Source: Pomphorhynchus laevis (taxonomy: Eukaryota > Acanthocephala > Palaeacanthocephala > Echinorhynchida > Pomphorhynchidae). From it: DNA of 64,000 bases. The stretch covers positions 62,001 to 126,000 of the forward strand of contig WNNJ02002970.1 in NCBI GenBank assembly GCA_012934845.2, read 5' to 3'. Made by a program: the position numbers and the translations under genes. The notes under the pieces are model-generated. The model was not told the DNA's origin, made no database searches, and saw only the letters and a program-made list of their open reading frames with translations. Shown here in pieces: positions 23,622 to 35,449 of this stretch (positions within the stretch are counted from its first letter, which is position 1; each line of letters starts with the position of its first letter).

Positions 23622-23968
23622 TTTACCATGCGGGGTAAAAGACCGCATGGTAAACGGACCGCATGGTGGTGAGCACTGCGGGTGCTCACCACCGCAGTTT
23701 GCGCAAAATGGCTTACCTTCACACTTCTCAGGATATATAGCAGTTGTACCACACACGCCGCACTTATGGGGTAGAGAAACAGCCAGTGGACCAATGCCCC
23801 CACTGATGACAATTGTTGCAGTGAGGGTACGTTAGTGAGTCGGTTTCGATTTTTGAAAATCTCAAATTATACCCCATTAAAGGGGTATAATTGATTTACC
23901 CCTTTAATGTACCATTAAAGGGGTAAATTTGCCAGACCATACTCGATATGAGTATGGTCTGGCAAATT
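23622..23968. repeat. Cluster of five snap-back palindromes at the A2/B3 junction
   Basis: Arms and loops: 23622-23633/23643-23654 (12 bp, loop 9); 23665-23675/23683-23693 (11 bp, loop 7); 23865-23875/23882-23892 (11 bp, loop 6); 23895-23908/23914-23927 (14 bp, loop 5); 23926-23944/23950-23968 (19 bp, loop 5). The last three overlap, so attaaaggggta is read forward, inverted and forward again. The last right arm is the start of CR1 fragment B3; its left arm is an inverted copy of it. Confidence 0.92.
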
Positions 23969-24300
23969 CTTAATGATTTAGATCATCCACTTCGAGATTG
24001 TCTTCATTTGCGCTCATCCAATATCCTCCGAGGCCATGGTTTAACCCTGCGACGTGAAAGGATAAGAAAATCACGAGCTGTCCAATTTGATCGGCGAGTT
24101 GTATCTCTGTGGAATAGGCTTGGAGAGTCAACAGTGTGCAGTAGCAATATCAACGAATTCAAAAAGAAATTACGGATGGAGGATGCCATGGGGAAAGCTG
24201 CTTTTCCGTATTTGTGATACTTTTATTATATTTTCTTTTTTTCTGCAGTGAACCAGCCAATTAAGCCATGCTTTTATGTGCTGTTGAAACATTAATAATA
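23946..24300 (+). mobile_element. CR1 family B, copy B3, inserted in ORF1 of LINE A2
   Basis: Almost identical to 6100-6360 of B1 and to B2. The last RT residues (MSMVWQILNDLDHPLRDC through the LWNRLGES block) are followed by the family 3' UTR and an attaataataata end at about 24303. Flanked on both sides by family A ORF1 in the opposite orientation. A short aaagg on both sides may be the target duplication, but the palindromes blur it. Younger than A2. Confidence 0.9.
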
Positions 24301-25079
24301 ATAAAGGATTGCATGTCGAAATCAACAGTTTTAGAGCTTTATCCACCGGGGCATTGCAGAACATCACGGAAATGGGGAAGCCTTGAATCCCTTTTATAAA
24401 GCGAACGTTAAAGATTTTGTAGTCACTTTCTAGAGCTGATATATCTTTTTCTGAAATGAATGTTGGCATATTGTTTATTTTTATTGTTGCCAGGATTGGT
24501 TTGGAAGCAATTATACTTGCTCAGAATGCTCATTTTTAGAGTAGTCGACGTACGACATTGCCAAATCAGGAGTGCAGAATGAGATTTTAATCTCAGATTC
24601 ATAATATTTAATAGCATTGAACAATATCCTTTTTTAAATCGATCGGCAAAGCCACTTATAAAAACATTGAACATGTTCTGTCTTTCCAGATGCACCAAAA
24701 TTCTGATAATCACCAGGTTGGATAATTTTGGTACCGGGGGAGTTCTCCTTCCGTAATATATTCAATAGAAGCTAAATCTCTACTAACCTCATTTATTGCA
24801 TTGGCAGGAAAATTAGTTTTCATTGAGTTCTTTGAACGCTCCGACGTGCTTAATTTACTCATTTTCAAGATGCGCGACAGAAGATTCTAAACTAACTGTT
24901 TGCGATCCAGCACTGTGGCTGCATCACAAACTGCTTTTATTTGAGTAATTTTTTTATTTTTTTTTCGCGAACTATATACATTCAAGTGCTTCGAAGTTCT
25001 CGACGTATTAGTCGATTTACAGATCAGATTAATTAAATGGTAAAAATACACTAGGTCAAACTCTATTCAGAACAGTTGG

Positions 25080-27290
25080 CACTGTTCCATTCAATGTTCT
25101 ATTAAGAACAGTTATTATTAAATATAACATTAGCAAAAGATCGTTGAGCTCGTACAGGCTGGTACAGGGTAAAAAAATATCAATGAAAATCCGAGTGTTC
25201 TAAGTTAGTACATTCTTTAGACTTTTCTTGAAGGACAAAATACTGGAGGCCGAAACCACTTGACTTGGTAGCTTATTCCAGCTTGTCCACGTTCGGTTGA
25301 CAATTGTGTTAAATCTTCTTCGTGGACGCATGTGGGTCTTTAACGTGAGGTGATGTCCCCTCAATCTGTTTGAATTTCGAAGTTCGAACAGTTTACGACA
25401 AACATTTTCCCTCTGCCCTTTTTGAACATAAAGCGTTATCCACGCAAACATTAAATCAGATGACTTTAAAAATGTCTTCACTGTGATCACACCAAATGCG
25501 TGGAGTCGGAAAATGAATGAGAGCTTGCGTTGGCTGGGTACAAGATGTGTTGCCTTGCGTAATATGGATTCGTACAGGTTCATCTCTGTCGTAGTTTGAG
25601 GGTGGCAGACAGGTGAAGCGTATCTCATTAAAGATAAGACATAAGCATTGTAAATTAACTTAAAACTGGATGCGTCAAGCTGGCAAATGGTCCTTCTAAT
25701 AAGTCCTAAAATTCGACCGCTTTTAGCAACTGTGTGACTGGTATGTGGGATGGTCGATAAGCTTCTATTTACGATCACTCCAAGGCTTGGAATTGGGGAA
25801 CTGTTTCAATTTCCCTTCCATCAATTGTATATAACGAATTGATGTGTAGATGTCCGATGCGCATATGTTTTGACTTATCGGGGTTTAATACCTGTCCCCG
25901 TTGATTACACCATATCTTAATATTATCAATGTCTCTCTGGAGTATCATTGGATCTTGGCTATCGATTATTGGTCGCCAAATTTTCGAGTCGTCGCATATA
26001 AACCACATGGACTCGAAATAGCTGTAGTAAGCTCGTTGATGTAAATAATGAAGAGCAATGCACTGAGTACCGATCCCTGAGGAACACCGCGTCAAGGAGC
26101 TCTTATTTTTGACATATGTTGATTGGCCAATATAGTAATCTTCCGATTTCTAAGGAAGGAGTCAATCCAATTTAGGAGGGTTCCTCTGATGCCGTACTGT
26201 TCCAGCGTAATAAGGAGGACATCATAGTATATCCGATCAAATGCTTTGCTGAGGTCGAAAAACAAAACATCAACACTAACTCCAGCCTCGGCATATCTGG
26301 TCCAATCACTTCTCGCAAGTACAAGGTTTGTGACAGTAGATCTTCCTGGGCGGAAACCATGCTGGTTGTCGCAGAGTACTTGGTTCCCTTCTAGGTGCCC
26401 GATGATTCGTTTAAAAAGCAGTTTCTCTAGCACTTTACAAGCAACGCAGGTAAGGCTTATTGGCCGATAGTTGCTTGCTAGATTACGGTCGCCTTTTTTG
26501 TAGAGAGGTCGGATTATAGAACATTTCCAATCTGATGGTATACAGCCTGTTGACAAGGAGAAATCGAATATGGTGTGTAAAGGTTCATATATTACTGGTG
26601 CAAGTTCCCGAAGAAGAATTGGAGGAATATTGTCTGGTTCTGCCGCAATTGATCGTGGAAGCTTTAGAAGTTCGTTAAGTACCTCAAATTTATCAAATCG
26701 AGTAAATTCGTAACACTGATATTGAGCTGTGGAGACTCGGGGGCAATACTGACAGGTAGGACTCTCTAGCGTGAATTGATCCAGGAAAATATTGGCAATT
26801 GCTTTGTCATCAAATGTGAGCTCACCGGTTTCCACTTGTAATCGGTCCAAGAACAATTCCCTTTGAATTTTTTATAAAATTTGTCTCTTTTCTTAATCAT
26901 TTGTTTAATCTACGAGTCAAACCAAATGGGAGGTTTGTGGGATGTGCGCTGACGTTTAAAAGGGGAGAAGTAATTTAGAGCATTGATCAAGGTATATTAG
27001 AAATTTTCCGAGCACTGATCTATGCCAATTACATATGGATTAGGACATTTAATGTTTCGAATAGCTTGCGTCATACTTGCGAAATTCGTTTTGAAAGGAT
27101 TCAATTCGGGTTTTGCCGAGTGGGCTGTTTTAAAGAGACTAACAGAAAGCGCCAGCCTAATGACACAATGATCACTGTAGCCAATAAGGGGTGAGAGAGA
27201 TTTCATCAATTATGGGTTCCCCTCGTGATAAGCAGAGGTCTAAAATGGCAGATGATTGCTTCCTCCTAAAATATTTAAATATTTTATTCT
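25080..27290 (-). mobile_element. CR1-type LINE H (EN end to 3' end)
   Basis: 26997-27209 holds the EN end (GYSDHCVIRLALSV). RT at 26092-26856: NYRPISLTCVACKVLEKLLF, QHGFRPGRSTVTNLVLA, FFDLSKAFDRIYYDVLL, then GVPQGSVLSALLFIIYINEL; the YADD site is damaged (YATT). C-terminal block at 25200-25778 (AKSGRILGLIRRT, LRGHHLTLKTHMRPR, NRTWTSWNKLPSQVV, SFKKSLKNVL). 5'-truncated within EN. Three long frames remain and overlap by a few bases (25775-25778, 26092-26095), so single-base shifts separate them. Confidence 0.88.
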
Positions 27291-28908
27291 AAATCCGCTA
27301 TTAGTTTAATCAGAGTCTCGGATTTTGTTTGGTTGTCTCAATTTAATTTTACTTCAATACAAATTGTTGAGCCCTCCACTATTTGTGCAGCATTCTTATT
27401 TTTATATCTTTATAAATTATTACAAGATATTCAATTGTTGAAATGTTATGACCATCCTCTGAAACAAATTCTTTGCTATGATCTATGGTAGAATGCCGTA
27501 AATCATAACCCTCTATCTTATCACTGCCAATATAGCTCTTTTATCCGACATCCGATTCTATAAAAGATCGAAGCAAAATAGTTTATTTCACCACATTTCT
27601 TCCAGACCAAATTTTAAAATTGCTGATTTTTTACGAAATAATTATTGGAGCTTGACAAAGAAAAGATGATTTTTTTGATATTTCGCTAACTTCTAATAGC
27701 ATCTTCAGAAAATTACTAGTGATTTTTTACTATTGAAGTGCTAAGATAATTTATAATAGATATTGCAACAAACTATAAACATATTTCTAGGTCCAGGTTG
27801 CAATGGACAATTTAAAAGCGTAACAAACACTATGATATTTAATGTGGGGCAAATTTAAAGTTAAATTTTTTTGTTACAAAAGTTTTATCAAGAAAAAAGT
27901 ACAACTTTAAATAAAAACGTGTTACGCGTCATATAACAACGGAGAATTCAAATTTTTATATAAGTTATGATATCAAAATTTGGAGTAATTTTTCAATTAA
28001 ACAAAATTATATCAAATAATATTTTTTATGCATCATAGAGTAAAAAAGATATTTTTTATAAAATATATATTAATATTTTGTAAGCATATTTATAATAATA
28101 TTGTCACAACGTCAAATTTTAAAACGCTTGTTGCACCCGTTGCTGATATTGGAGTCAAAAATAATAAAAATGATTAACTTAAATTTATTAAATTTGCTTC
28201 TCCAGGCTTAAACTTCCCGGTCAAATTATTCTCATAAAATAGTGTTTGAGATAAAAATTATAAAAAGTGCGGTTTTGGCAAACAGGCAAGCCCCGGAATT
28301 CGATCTATCTATCTGTTTTGATATATTCCATGTGATAAATTTTATAAGAGCTCAGCCTGATTCATAAAACCAATAAGTTGATTTCTTAGGTCTCCTCAGA
28401 ACGTGTGCTAGCCACCAGATTATTTTTTACGTTTAATTAGAAAGGCTTAATTGATTGGGCGTCTATGCCCTAAATTATTCAATTTTGTTTGATCTTCGAC
28501 TCCTATTTCTGTATATTTCAATAGTACATTTAGTTGAATTTTTTTTAAATTATTTAATTTTGGCTTTAATTATAAATCAAAATTTTCTCAAGTTGTAAAT
28601 GTTCTTTCTAGCCCGTACTACGAGTAATATTGCATAAATTAAACACTGGTGTCGTTACTTCCTTTGACCTCTTTTCAATGTTAAAAGTTCATTCTTCTAT
28701 TTATTTTTAATGTGGCCATACGGAAGGTAAGCTAATTTAGTGTTCATTCAATTCTTAGGAACTAAATTTTAGATCACAAGATGATCTCACCTATCATTGG
28801 AATCGACCGATTAATTCAAGCGGCGGATCTAATACGTTCTTAAATTCGCAACAACACAACAGGTTTGCGTTAAGTAAAATGAAATTTCTAAATGCTTGTT
28901 AATTTCAG
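27291..28908. other. AT-rich sequence upstream of the FAM199X-like exons
   Basis: Should include intron 1 and perhaps exon 1 of the FAM199X-like gene, which I could not identify. Contains a PLE tail remnant near 27.6-27.7 kb (-). No other gene seen. Confidence 0.4.
27677..27708 (-). ncRNA. Hammerhead-ribozyme-like motif in a PLE tail remnant
   Basis: Minus strand: CTGAAGA (27708-27702), one extra T, stem II GCTA/TAGC (27700-27697 with 27688-27685), then GAAATATC (27684-27677), i.e. GAA, palindrome ATAT, C. These are the conserved hammerhead boxes with a helix III that could only form between two copies. Stem I is weak (TTTT/AAAA). PLEs are known to carry hammerhead motifs; activity here is untested. 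Confidence 0.5.
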
Positions 28909-31900
28909 TGTCTCATCTCAGCCAAGTGCTGCAGTTCGATTTGGATCCCAGCCAGTTCTGCGTGACTGCTGGCTTCCAAATTTTCAAGAATTAACAGCAG
29001 ATCGTTCTGATGTCAGGTGTGAATCAGATTACTCGTCTTCGCTTATTTTTGATAGCTTGTGTTTACAAAACACAACAGCATCTACGAGAAACCACACATT
29101 TAGTGAAAATCATTGCGATGTAAGTTCTTTTCTTGAACCACCGACAGATATACACGGAAATTTGACTTCATCAGGTTGGTTACCTACTGTTTTGATTTTA
29201 AAACAGTATTTCGATTCACGAGATAATTTTTATATTTATTTTATTATTTTTCCTTTGCTTTGTTCAATTCTATTATGACCAGACATATCAGTATAATAAT
29301 ATATTAATTAATAATAAATAAAATATAATAAAATTAATAAAATTATAATAAATTATTAATTTACTGTTCAATGTAACAATAAAATGAGTGAAATTGTGTG
29401 CAGTTTAAAATATAATAAACAATATTTAAAATATGGACTATATTCTTCGGTAATCATAATATTTCGTTATATTAATATTACAATATAATATATTTTATAT
29501 TAACAATATTACAATATTTTATATTATATTAATAAAATTACTATATTTTATATTAATGTGAGTTTTATTAAGCTCAAGCGCCTCTCGGCGTAAACAAAAA
29601 CTAAAATTGCATACTTAATTCAATTTAAGTATTAAATTGCCGGGGCTATTATACTGTTGGGGATACTCATATTGGTATGCAGCCAAATATTTGTGCTAAT
29701 TTTAAAAACTCGACGAAAAAGCAGCGTTTGACTATTTGACGAAACGTCCAGCCGAAACTTGACGTTTCGACTTGTTAGCCTTTTTCAATTGAGACCGTTT
29801 CCTGGGATCAGGCATTTCTGATACAGCCAATTATTATAAAGAGTAATAAAGACCAGGAGAAGAACAAATAAACTTTATTTTGACGTGTCGGCTATTAAAC
29901 CTTTACAATTGATAAAGGCTTATATATAGGCGTGTCAAAAATAATCAATACAACTGATTTCTTGGATAACTGACAAGTATTATGTGTCGTGCTCTGAGAA
30001 AACAAAAAATTTCAAGGTGGTAAAGCATGTAAATTTTAAGACATGCATATTGAAGACATGCATATTTTAACATGTGTATAAAGCTTGCATATTTTAACAT
30101 ATCCTTTAAATTTCGCCCAACGGCATTTTCGAAAGATGAGCTGCCAAAAGACGTGTCGAATACTTCTGCATTCATTACGACAAAACCTACAAACGTAATA
30201 GTTTCCTTTTACATGCAAAACAACTGAACAGAGCAGAATTTATCAGAGTATCCGTACATATTTAATTAATATAAATTAATATTTTAATATTCAAATAAAT
30301 TTATATTTTATATTGACATAAATAACATAATAACATTATTTCCTCAGTAACGTTGCAATCGCTCAAATTTTTATCGGATTTTGAATTGACGCAAATGTTT
30401 AAATTAATAACTGCAAGTTATAATTTGGTAGATTAAATTTTAATAAATTTTAAACAATTTTTAAGTTTTAATAAATTTTACCCAATTTAATTTTTGCAAG
30501 ATTCAAGTAACTTGATAAACTTATCGTCCATCAAATAGATGTTTGTAGGTACATCTACCTACATACAACCTTTGCGAAGCTTTTGTAGTAAAAAGTTCTT
30601 TTATGTGGTTTGGTAACATTTTACGGATGTAGACGGTATTGTTGCCACTCGAAAGAGATAGCCGTATAAAACTTCTAAATAAATACATTTTTCATAGATG
30701 GTTGGTTTGGCAAATTTCAATGGGATTTAAGGAAAATTGTAACTTTTATAGTTACTAAATGAGTTTTTGCTTTTCCTGTGTTACGTTTAACTTTCATTCT
30801 GTTATCGCAATTATGCTAATTGCGGCTAGCAGTTAAAATTGCAATTAGCGCAAGTTTTGTGATTGCTTGATAAATTAAGCAATCTATATAATTATATAAT
30901 TATATAATCTATACAACTATATAATTATATAATTATATAGTTGTAAATCGCTCTTAAAATCGATCACAATTCGGAATACGCTATAAACGTTATATGCTTG
31001 AAGGGATATCCTTTGTATTTATTTGATAACAATCAAATAACAATTAATGGAAATTTTAGTTTATATCAAATTCGTTAATAATTTAATTAATTATTCAATT
31101 AATTGAATAACTCAATTATTAATTATTAAATACAAAATATTGATTTTTTTATTAATTAACGATTTAGATTTTAGACAAGTAGTTATCTGCTTAAATTTAG
31201 ATTTTGATTTTTGCAATGTCGATTACACACAATTAAATGGCATTTCAATAACTCCTTCATTAACACATAACTCTATTTCTTCGGAATTCGATCCGTTTAT
31301 TTATCTAAATGACATTATTTCTGAAAATATTCCAAAATCTGATATTTGTTGGACTGATGATCCTGGCCGTAATGCTCGCTCTGCTCCGCCTAGTCCATTG
31401 CCAGACATACGAAAACGCTGTGGATCGTCACATACATGTTGGTGAGTAATTCAATAATGACATTATTTCAATACAATTTTCTATTTCAATTTTTAATTAG
31501 TCTTTAAAATTAAATCTCATGTCTTTAACTTAAAAAATAATTTATGATAATTTGTAATGCCAATTTAATTTGTAAAATCGCTCTGAATTCTATGTATGAT
31601 GTATAAATAATGTATATATGGAGATTTTTCGATTCATTATATTTACAAATCTTTACGATTTTTAGTACTCATTTTGTTATAAACAGGTCAGATATGAACA
31701 ACGAAGAACAAATGAAAATTGTTGAGAATCTTACATCAATCGTAAATTCGCAGATGGATGTTTTCGAACAGCTTGAAATTATCAGAATTCTAAAGCCGGA
31801 TGCTAAGCTTATGAAAGACAGCAATCAATTTACCATAGGTAATGATATGCCCGTTTATATTTTTAATTTGTAGAACTTGATAATTTGTATTTCACTATAA

Positions 31901-34447
31901 TAAATAAATTATATTAAAATATATTTATATCGACTTTTCAAAAAATCAGTCGTTCAATTTTCATTCTTATAATTCAATAAAAAATCGATAATTATGTAAA
32001 TCAATAATAATGTATTATGTAAGTAATAACCTGATATTAAAACTCTCTAAACCTGATATTGTTCATTTGTAGTATCACATTATGATCTTGATTTTAGAAT
32101 TGTCGATGCTAGATAACCACAAGTTCCGGCATATTCGAGATTTGCTGAGATTACAAGGAATTCCTTTAGAAATGAACCAGCAGGGTGATAGAATGAGCGA
32201 ACAAAGTGGCGGAAGTTCCATTCAAAATCGATGCTATACAAAAGTATCTTTCAAATTATTGTTTTTATGTAAAATGTGGTTTTTATACTGTAAATGACTG
32301 AAAATGAGTTGATTCGACGTTTTTATTGAAATTTTTTATTTTTAAGATAAAAAATGTAAACTATTTGAAAAATTAATTGTATGTCGATATCACATAAAGA
32401 ATATATGATAATATATCGTAATCTCATCTAATAAAGGCTACTAAATTTATAGTTTTAACTAATAGAATCGTACATTGGTGTAAGGTCTTAACTGTAACTG
32501 ATATATTTGATATTAATTAATTTATTATAATATTCATTCTAGACATTCGTAAACAAGATTTTATTCATGCAGAATTGTTTATGGAAATTAATAATTCTGA
32601 TTATTTCAGAGTAAGAGTATATGTTCCATTATAATACATTCAATATCGAGTAAGACAGTAGATGACAAATCACGCAGTTGCGATAATAAGTTCATGACAA
32701 CGATGTATGATTCTACGTAAACTATCATGATACACATGAACTGATAATATTAATTTCTTAATTTATAACGTATAATAAATTTAATAATTATATATTATGT
32801 ATATATTTGTTATATATTATGTCATTCGTATGTGTTTATTGTTCACGCCTTATGTTTACCAGCCTATATATCATAACAAGATATTTTTCAAATAATTTGA
32901 AAAATACTTTTTTAAAATCCAGAATATTCCGAAAGTAGTTTGAACTATCAATTGATAAGTGATATTAAATAAATGTAAGTAGTTGGTGTTTGCGATTCCA
33001 CAGTAATGACCGACAACTCATTTTTATTAACAATCTTTCAATTCTTTTATTGTATATAAGATGATAATCAATTTAGACAATAAACTTATTTTGGATTCAG
33101 TTTTCATCAATGGCTTTAATTAATAACATCAAATTTTTTCGACTAGATTTTAAAGATGTCTTCTATGGCGAGACATAAACGCATACTTTTGGGACTCCGT
33201 TTCTTACAGTTAAACAATTATATTACTAAATTACAAAGCAATATTTTTTAAATATTGAGATTTGTTATATACTATTGCATTTCGATTATTACTTGATTAT
33301 TATTGTATAATAGTATTAGTATTATTGTATAATAGTATTATTATACCTCTTGTAGAAGTTTAACAAAATGGGTTCAAGTCTGGTTTCCTATTGAGTAGTC
33401 ATCACCTCCGTCTAGATATCATAATCGATTAGGATTTATCAGGGGATCATTTAAACACATCATGCTTCTATATTCCCCATTTGCTTTACAAAAATAATAC
33501 AACAAACAAAAATCAAATTACATGGATCAAATATTATCAATAATTGCATGAAATGCAGTTGAGTGCTAAAGTCTCGTATTACTTGATTATTATTTTTATT
33601 AAATCAAATAACTTTATTTGGTTTTAGGATTTATGCAATGATGCCTTGTACTGAGCCATTTAGCAATTATGCCTACCTGGTCGAATCTACAATAAAAAAT
33701 AAATCAGAAACTAATAAATACTAAAACCATAATCTTCTTCCATTTAAAATATAAAGTTATTACAGGAACAAATGATGATAGTAGGAGCTATCGAAATATA
33801 GAATTGTTTTATCAAATAAAGGATAATTTCTGCTTCTTCTTTGAAATAGAAGAAGATTATGGGTTTAGTATTTATTAACATACTGATTAGTTCAATTTTT
33901 AGCTAAGGAAATATGCAAAGATATTAAATAAATTCTAAATAACTAGACAATATTATTTTTTAAATACTTTTTTTATTAAATCAGTAAAAATTACATAAAA
34001 ATAAATCAGAAACTAAAATGTGGATGTAAATTAAATATTTGTTATACAAATATTAAATTTAATATTAAATAATATTGTATCTTAATATTTTATATATATT
34101 ATGCCGTATGTATTTATTGTAACGGAAAACGAAGTTATTACGTCAAGTAACTTTTTACTGTGATTTTAAAATTGCAATTAGATGAATTTGTATTTAAGTA
34201 TACAAATGACGAAAACTGTTGTTTCTTATTCGTATACAAATAATAGTTGAACCTTTCAATGTACTTTTTGTTCATTTAGCAAGATATTAGGCTGTCAAGA
34301 CAGAAACGCTTTTTAAAGCTCCGACAAAGGAAAGACCGTCTACAACAAGCACGTGAGGAACGTAGTGGCCTGTTTGAATATAATGAAACACTTTCATTGA
34401 AAAGTAATCTTTCAGATGAGGAAAATGACATTGATATTATATCATAG
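28909..34447 (+). CDS. FAM199X: FAM199X-like protein (exons 28909-29174, 31201-31441, 31687-31838, 32098-32243, 34280-34447)
   Basis: Host gene. The five exons are bounded by AG and GT and their phases fit throughout (about 324 codons). Exon 4, CWSDMNNEEQMKIVENL then EQLEIIRILKPDAKL, aligns with vertebrate FAM199X LPWSAMTNDEQVEYIEYL and EQLDIIKIIDPSAQI. Exon 5 (FTIELSMLDNHKFRHIR) matches FIIELNCLTDEKLKQVR. The last exon (RQRKDRLQQAREERSGLF then EYNETLSLK) matches [20 protein letters not shown] and NEEVLSLK, ending in the acidic tail. Exon 3 has the Pro-rich stretch before the conserved Trp. The 28909 exon is Ser-rich and weakly conserved, so less certain; the start-codon exon is not found. 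Molecular function of this family is not established; the basic helix followed by acidic tail suggests a nuclear role. Introns hold a PLE tail (29.8 kb) and a foldback (33.7 kb). Confidence 0.85.
29762..29908 (-). ncRNA. Two tandem hammerhead-like motifs, PLE tail remnant in FAM199X intron
   Basis: Minus strand. Motif 1 (29908-29882): TTGTAAA, stem GGT/GCC, GACACGTC. Motif 2 (29788-29762): TTGAAAA, extra A, stem GGCT/AGTC, GAAACGTC, i.e. GAA, palindrome ACGT, C. They are exactly 120 bp apart, as if from a tandemly repeated PLE end. The CUGAnGA box is decayed in both, so these are likely inactive relics. Confidence 0.4.
33712..33878. repeat. Inverted repeat (about 37-bp arms) in the last FAM199X intron
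   Basis: Arm 33712-33748 is the near-perfect inverse of 33840-33878 (core ataatcttcttcca with tagaagaagattat), with about 91 bp between. Could be a small foldback or MITE-like element; no target duplication confirmed. Confidence 0.6.
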
Positions 34448-34802
34448 GCAATCTGTTCACAGATTACCAAAATGTTCAGTGTATCAAATTAATTTTTGTT
34501 TTTCGTAAAATTTAACTTTTTTCTACATATTCCTTGTGATGTGTGGAATTTACTTCTATTTCCCTTTAAAATATGAGAATTGTATTTTAAAAAGTTTATA
34601 TTTTAATGCTTTGATAGTTTTGACTGTCTGTTCACGAAAAAATTGTCTTATCAAGTGCTATTTACTATATCAACAACTTCTAATATGAATTTATTTACAT
34701 TCTCTTTAAGAGAAATTCTCAAGTTACTGAATAAAAGTTGATTAAAAGGTGAGAAAACAAAGTTTATAGTTTTCTTAATAGATTTATTTTTTTAATTTGT
34801 CT

Positions 34803-35372
34803 AATCAGCTGCTGACCCTGACCTACATTTCACGTTTCGTCACTTATTATCTGCTTACACCGTACACTGGTGTTAATCGGATTATAACTCGGGACGTATT
34901 TATCGCGATTCAGCGTTAAATCCATTTGGCTGACTGCTCCAATGGTGTAGATATACATTTCTGTATATTACTTTTGGTAGGGAATCTTATTCTAACGATC
35001 TATTAGAAAACTACCTTAGGAGTGTAATCCGCTAGCCTGATCACTGTTTTTCATGCTGCCACTTGCAATGAATGTTTTTAATTGTACTTGATTGCATCTG
35101 TGAGCTAAAATTCTTTTGGTTGTGGCACGACATCATCCTCGAAGATATTGTTCCGATTCTTGATACAGCAGGGCGCTACTAATCAGTCTGGGTGGGCCAT
35201 ATCAGCTGATGACCCAGATCTACATTTCACTATTCGTCCCTTATGATCTGCTTACTTCGTACACTGGTGCCCATCGTATTTGAACTCAGGACGTCTGTAT
35301 CGCGATTCAACGTTACATCCACAAGGCTGCTCCAGTAATGTAGATATGCATTTCTGTATAATATTATTTAAT
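34803..35372 (-). repeat. Tandem array S1 of a ~395-bp tRNA-like (SINE-type) unit
   Basis: Two heads about 395 bp apart (34806-34975 and 35200-35365) with the unit body between them. On the minus strand each head has an A-box-like stretch (CAGCCTTGTGGATGTAACG) and a B-box-like stretch (GAGTTCAAATAC) about 35 bp apart, as in tRNA-derived SINEs. Related units, in the opposite orientation, are at 36352-36835. Head-to-tail repetition is satellite-like rather than a single SINE insertion. Confidence 0.75.
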
Positions 35373-35449
35373 TATTATTATATATAATAATATAATACTA
35401 TTTAACACCTAGCTGCTTCACTGGTATAATATACATTTCTGTATATTAT

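Larger units (their letters stand above)
21070..24960 (-). mobile_element. LINE family A, copy A2, nearly full length, interrupted by CR1 fragment B3
   Basis: Minus strand. ORF1 probably starts at the ATG at 24862 (MSKLSTSERSKNSMKTN) and runs through KPILATIKINNMP and GFPISVMFCNAPVD to 24302, where B3 (23946-24300) is inserted. ORF1 resumes below about 23850 with Cys/His zinc-knuckle remnants (23690-23830) and ends near 23450. EN is poorly preserved (22900-23150). RT: 22074-22508 (ISIQNALISIYKKALARRI), 21584-21976 (VFLDFSAAFDRISIPFVI, GVPQGSPLSPILYLAAS, VVYADDTTALFSGRRCKD), then the C-terminal part to 21091. FLDFSAAFD and YADD are intact but frames shift repeatedly. The ORF1-knuckle/EN/RT order fits the I/Jockey group. 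Confidence 0.85.
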
